Assembly (NCBI GenBank): GCA_964585575.1
Contig: CAZPEM010000001.1
Coordinates: forward strand, 1 to 64,000
Reading direction: 5' to 3'
DNA: 64,000 nucleotides
Source of the DNA: UBA4655 sp964585575
GTDB lineage: Bacteria > Planctomycetota > Planctomycetia > Pirellulales > UBA1268
Shown in pieces: positions 61,530 to 64,000 of this stretch; position 1 is the first letter of the stretch, and every line of letters begins with the position of its first letter. A model generated the notes under the pieces. That model did no database searches. It was not told the origin of the DNA and saw nothing but the letters and a program-made list of their open reading frames with translations. Made by a program: the position numbers and the translations under genes.

Positions 61530-62633
61530 TCACTCCCTCGGACGGCGGCCGACGCGGACGTCGATCGTGCGGCGATTTTTTCCGCGGACGATCTCGAGCT
61601 GCACGGTCTCCCCGATCGGGGCCCTCGTGAGGTAGAGCACGAGCACCGCGGGATCGAGGATTTCCTCGCCGTCGAACGAGGTGATGACGTCGCCCGCCTC
61701 GAGTCCGGCGACCTCAGCGGGCGACTTCGGCTCGACCGCGACCACGAGCGCCCCCTGTTGCTCCGGCAGCATCGGCGGCAGCTCCCGGAGGGCGATCCCG
61801 AGATACCCGCGCTCGACGTGGCCATTTCGGAGAATTTCCCCGGTCACACGCCGCGCGGTGTTGCTCGGGATCGCGAAGCCGATCCCCCGCGACTCGCGGC
61901 CGGCGATGGCGGTGGTGATCCCGACCACGCGGCCGTGGACGTCGACGAGCGGACCGCCGGAGTTGCCCGGGTTGATCGAGGCGTCGGTCTGGAGGAACTC
62001 CTGGAACGGATTGTCGGTGACCCCGCGGCGGCCGACGCCGCTGACGATCCCGTAGGTGATCGTGCGGTCGAGCCCGAAGGGATTGCCGATCGCCCAGACC
62101 ATCTCGCCCACCTCGACGGAATCGCTGTCGCCCCACGCGGCGGCCGGCAGGTCGTCGGCATCGACCCGGAGAACGGCCAGGTCGCTCGCCGCGTCGCCGC
62201 CGACGAGCTTCGCCTCGAAATCGCGGCCGTCGGAGAGCTGCACCCGAATGGCGTCCACCTGGGCGACGACGTGATAGTTGGTCAGGATCACCCCCGCGGA
62301 GTCCACGACCACGCCCGACCCGAACGACTCGTCGGTGAGCCCGGGGCCGCGTTCGCCCCGCAGTGCCCGGATCTCGTCGGCGAGCGTCCGCACACGGCGG
62401 GTCGCGGTCACGTTCACGACCGACGGGCCGATGATCCTCGCGAGCGTCGTGAAGAGCTTTCCGACGCTCTTCAGCTCCGCCTTCGCGGCCGCGTCGCCGA
62501 TCGCCGCAAGCTCCGCGCGGGTCTTCGCGTACTGGATCCGCCCGATGAACGACGGCGCCGCGATCAGGACGACGAGCGAGACGAGCCCGAGAACCAGCCA
62601 CGGCGTGCGATTGGAGGCTTCCATGGACTTCAT
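61530..62633 (-). CDS. HtrA/DegP-like serine protease with one PDZ
   Basis: 367 aa. Membrane anchor WLVLGLVSLVVLIAAPSFI near the N-terminus, then a trypsin-like domain with triad H121 (TNYHVVA), D151 (ASDLAVLRV) and S225 (GNSGGPLVD), and one PDZ domain (PEQQGALVVAVEPKSPAEVA). Likely a membrane-tethered periplasmic quality-control protease. It is convergent with the CapA-like gene and on the same strand as aat and cinA. Start ATG 62633 (62624 possible). Confidence 0.92.
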   Translation of the reverse strand: MKSMEASNRTPWLVLGLVSLVVLIAAPSFIGRIQYAKTRAELAAIGDAAAKAELKSVGKLFTTLARIIGPSVVNVTATRRVRTLADEIRALRGERGPGLTDESFGSGVVVDSAGVILTNYHVVAQVDAIRVQLSDGRDFEAKLVGGDAASDLAVLRVDADDLPAAAWGDSDSVEVGEMVWAIGNPFGLDRTITYGIVSGVGRRGVTDNPFQEFLQTDASINPGNSGGPLVDVHGRVVGITTAIAGRESRGIGFAIPSNTARRVTGEILRNGHVERGYLGIALRELPPMLPEQQGALVVAVEPKSPAEVAGLEAGDVITSFDGEEILDPAVLVLYLTRAPIGETVQLEIVRGKNRRTIDVRVGRRPRE

Positions 62634-62658
62634 GGTAGCAGCCCCGCCGGGGAGCCGG

Positions 62659-63333
62659 TCACTCCCCGAACGCCGGCGGCCAGCACGAGGGACCGCCGAT
62701 CGCCGTCGAGAGCCGCTCGAGGAACGTTTTACGGGAGACCGCCGTCACGCCGAACTGCTCGAGGTGCGGCGACACGAGCTGCACGTCGAAGAGCCCGCAC
62801 CCCGCCTCGCGAACCGCGATGGCCAGCCGACAAAGCGCGACCTTCGATGCGTCCCGCTCGAGCGAGAACATCGACTCCCCGGCGAACATTCCCCCGATCG
62901 ACACGCCGTAGAGCCCTCCCGCGAGCGTGCCATCCCGCCAGACCTCCACGCTGTGGCAGAAGCCGGCCTCGTGGAGTCGCCGGTAGGCCGTGATCATCGC
63001 GGGCGTGATCCAGGTGTTGCCACGCCGGCCGCCACTGGCCGCGCATCCGCGGACGACCGCCTCGAAGGCCCGGTCCGTGGAGAGCGTGAATCGGCCCGAG
63101 CGGATCGTCCGCTGGAGCCGCTGTGGAACGTGGAGCCGGTCGAGGTCGAGGATGCCCCGCGGATCGGGCGACCACCAGAGCAGGCCCCGCGGGCCGCTCG
63201 ACACCGGCCAGGGAAAGATGCCCCGCGAGTATGCATCGACGAGCCGCTCCACCGTGAGGCTTCCGCCGCAGGCCAGCGGCCCGTCCGCAGGCCAGGTCTC
63301 GGGCGGCGGAAAGAGCGACGGCGTGTTTTTCAT
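62659..63333 (-). CDS. aat: Leucyl/phenylalanyl-tRNA-protein transferase
   Basis: Adds Leu or Phe to the N-terminus of proteins with basic first residues, marking them for the N-degron pathway, 224 aa. Motifs: FPPPETWPADGPLACGG, YSRGIFPWPV, WWSPDPRGIL, GGLYGVSIGGMFAGESMFS and FDVQLVSPHLEQFG. ATG 63333. It lies 7 nt downstream of cinA on the same strand; the htrA gene follows after 25 nt, so the three may be co-transcribed. Confidence 0.93.
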   Translation of the reverse strand: MKNTPSLFPPPETWPADGPLACGGSLTVERLVDAYSRGIFPWPVSSGPRGLLWWSPDPRGILDLDRLHVPQRLQRTIRSGRFTLSTDRAFEAVVRGCAASGGRRGNTWITPAMITAYRRLHEAGFCHSVEVWRDGTLAGGLYGVSIGGMFAGESMFSLERDASKVALCRLAIAVREAGCGLFDVQLVSPHLEQFGVTAVSRKTFLERLSTAIGGPSCWPPAFGE

Positions 63334-63340
63334 GGGCGAC

Positions 63341-64000
63341 TCATCCCCAACGGCGGCGAACCAGGTCGAGGGCCGACTTGGCGGCCCGCGAGACGCGAAG
63401 CGAGCCCGCGCCGCCGAGCACGTGATCGACGACTTCGATGCCCGAAGCCGTCGCCATGGCGATCGTCGCGTGCGTCCGTCCCGGCTCCGGCCCCGGCAGT
63501 TCGGGCCCGATGGCGAGGCCGATGTCCGCCCCGAACGACGAGCGAACCGCCTCCGCGACCCCGCCGACGTCGTGCGGCCGGCGACCGGACTGGTCCCGCG
63601 GCACGGGCAGGACGTTGCCGCCGCGATACACGCCGGCCGACCGCCGTGCCTCCGCCTCCGCAGCGAGCGACGCCAGGCAGCCCTTCGTCGCGATCTCGCT
63701 CGTGGCGAGCGAAAGGCCCCGGGACGCCGCCGCGGCCACCGCCGCGTCCTCGATCTCCTCGTCTTCGACGCCGAACACGAGCACGCCGAGGTGCTCGCGG
63801 ATGAGTCGCTCCGTCGGATCGATCTTCGCGAGACACTCCGACTCGTCCCGACCCCGAGCGGCGATCCTGAGCGTGATCGTCGCCTCGTGGGCCGTGATCC
63901 CGACGAGCGGATCACGGCCCCGGCGAATGAGGTCGGGCAGCATCGCCTCGATCGCGCTCTCGCCCGCCCCGAAACACTTGATCCTGCGGAAGAGCACCGT
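63341..64000 (-). CDS. cinA: CinA-family protein, N-terminus off window
   Basis: The last 220 codons of a CinA-like protein. The middle linker is RIKCFGAGESAIEAMLPDL, and the C-terminal deamidase domain contains ATSEIATKGCLASLAAE and GPEPGRTHATIAMATA. C-terminal CinA domains cleave the amide of nicotinamide mononucleotide. The N-terminal molybdopterin-like domain should lie beyond base 64000. The reading frame continues to the edge without a start. The stop lies 7 nt from the aat start. Confidence 0.88.
   Translation of the reverse strand, partial: TVLFRRIKCFGAGESAIEAMLPDLIRRGRDPLVGITAHEATITLRIAARGRDESECLAKIDPTERLIREHLGVLVFGVEDEEIEDAAVAAAASRGLSLATSEIATKGCLASLAAEAEARRSAGVYRGGNVLPVPRDQSGRRPHDVGGVAEAVRSSFGADIGLAIGPELPGPEPGRTHATIAMATASGIEVVDHVLGGAGSLRVSRAAKSALDLVRRRWG

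Noticed and set aside
1..64000. tRNA or rRNA genes and insertion sequences
   Set aside because: No cloverleaf-like or rRNA sequence and no transposase frame was recognised in the gaps; a covariance-model search was not possible.

Overview
The window is about 64 kb of very GC-rich bacterial DNA from a chromosome. Gene content points to a planctomycete, probably Pirellulales-like: a PVM-type (Planctomycetes/Verrucomicrobia) bacterial microcompartment operon, a family-typical acidic mini-protein, DUF1080 and YdjY-type exported proteins, an HME-RND pump, a eukaryote-like (type 2) isoleucyl-tRNA synthetase, and many starts without a clear Shine-Dalgarno site. The species is not identifiable by eye.

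Layout. (1) 1-5.6 kb: dnaK-clpB chaperone genes on the minus strand (clpB runs off the left end), divergent from pheA. (2) 5.6-19.8 kb, plus strand: a glycosyltransferase, a sulfotransferase/glycosyltransferase fusion, tpiA, secG, yicC-gmk-rpoZ-coaC-coaB, argC-argJ, a repeat-bearing spacer, an acidic mini-protein, a purine nucleoside phosphorylase and a TldD/TldE pair. (3) 19.8-25.9 kb: ileS, purN (apparent CTG start), a DinB-like protein, a fatty-acid desaturase, and a minus-strand GNAT protein. (4) 26.1-34.9 kb: a microcompartment operon: deoR, pduL, two BMC-H, ackA, BMC-P, aldehyde dehydrogenase, BMC-P, an RpiB-like protein with an encapsulation peptide, BMC-P, class II aldolase, and a lactate/malate-type dehydrogenase. 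(5) 34.9-39.7 kb, minus strand: a heavy-metal RND pump and its adaptor. (6) 40-45.5 kb: a lipoprotein, HD-domain and DUF1080 proteins, comM, a PAP2 phosphatase and a response regulator. (7) 45.8-54 kb: dnaG, rpoD, a zinc-ribbon coiled-coil protein and greA, followed by minus-strand yggS and a large unknown, then a YdjY lipoprotein and hemQ. (8) 55.1-60.5 kb: a compact operon of two WXG100-like small proteins, a coiled-coil protein and a giant FtsK/SpoIIIE ATPase, which looks like a reduced type VII (ESX-like) secretion system. (9) 60.5-64 kb: a CapA-like phosphatase, HtrA, aat, and cinA (cut by the right end).

How genes work together. In the microcompartment the aldolase would make lactaldehyde from fuculose- or rhamnulose-1-phosphate, the aldehyde dehydrogenase lactyl-CoA, PduL lactyl-phosphate, and AckA lactate plus ATP. 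The last dehydrogenase would recycle NADH, and DeoR would control the operon. Sugar isomerase and kinase genes are not in the window.

The most novel-looking system is the WXG100-like/FtsK operon. The next most interesting points are the RpiB-like microcompartment protein that has lost its catalytic cysteine, and the Arg at the specificity position of the microcompartment dehydrogenase.
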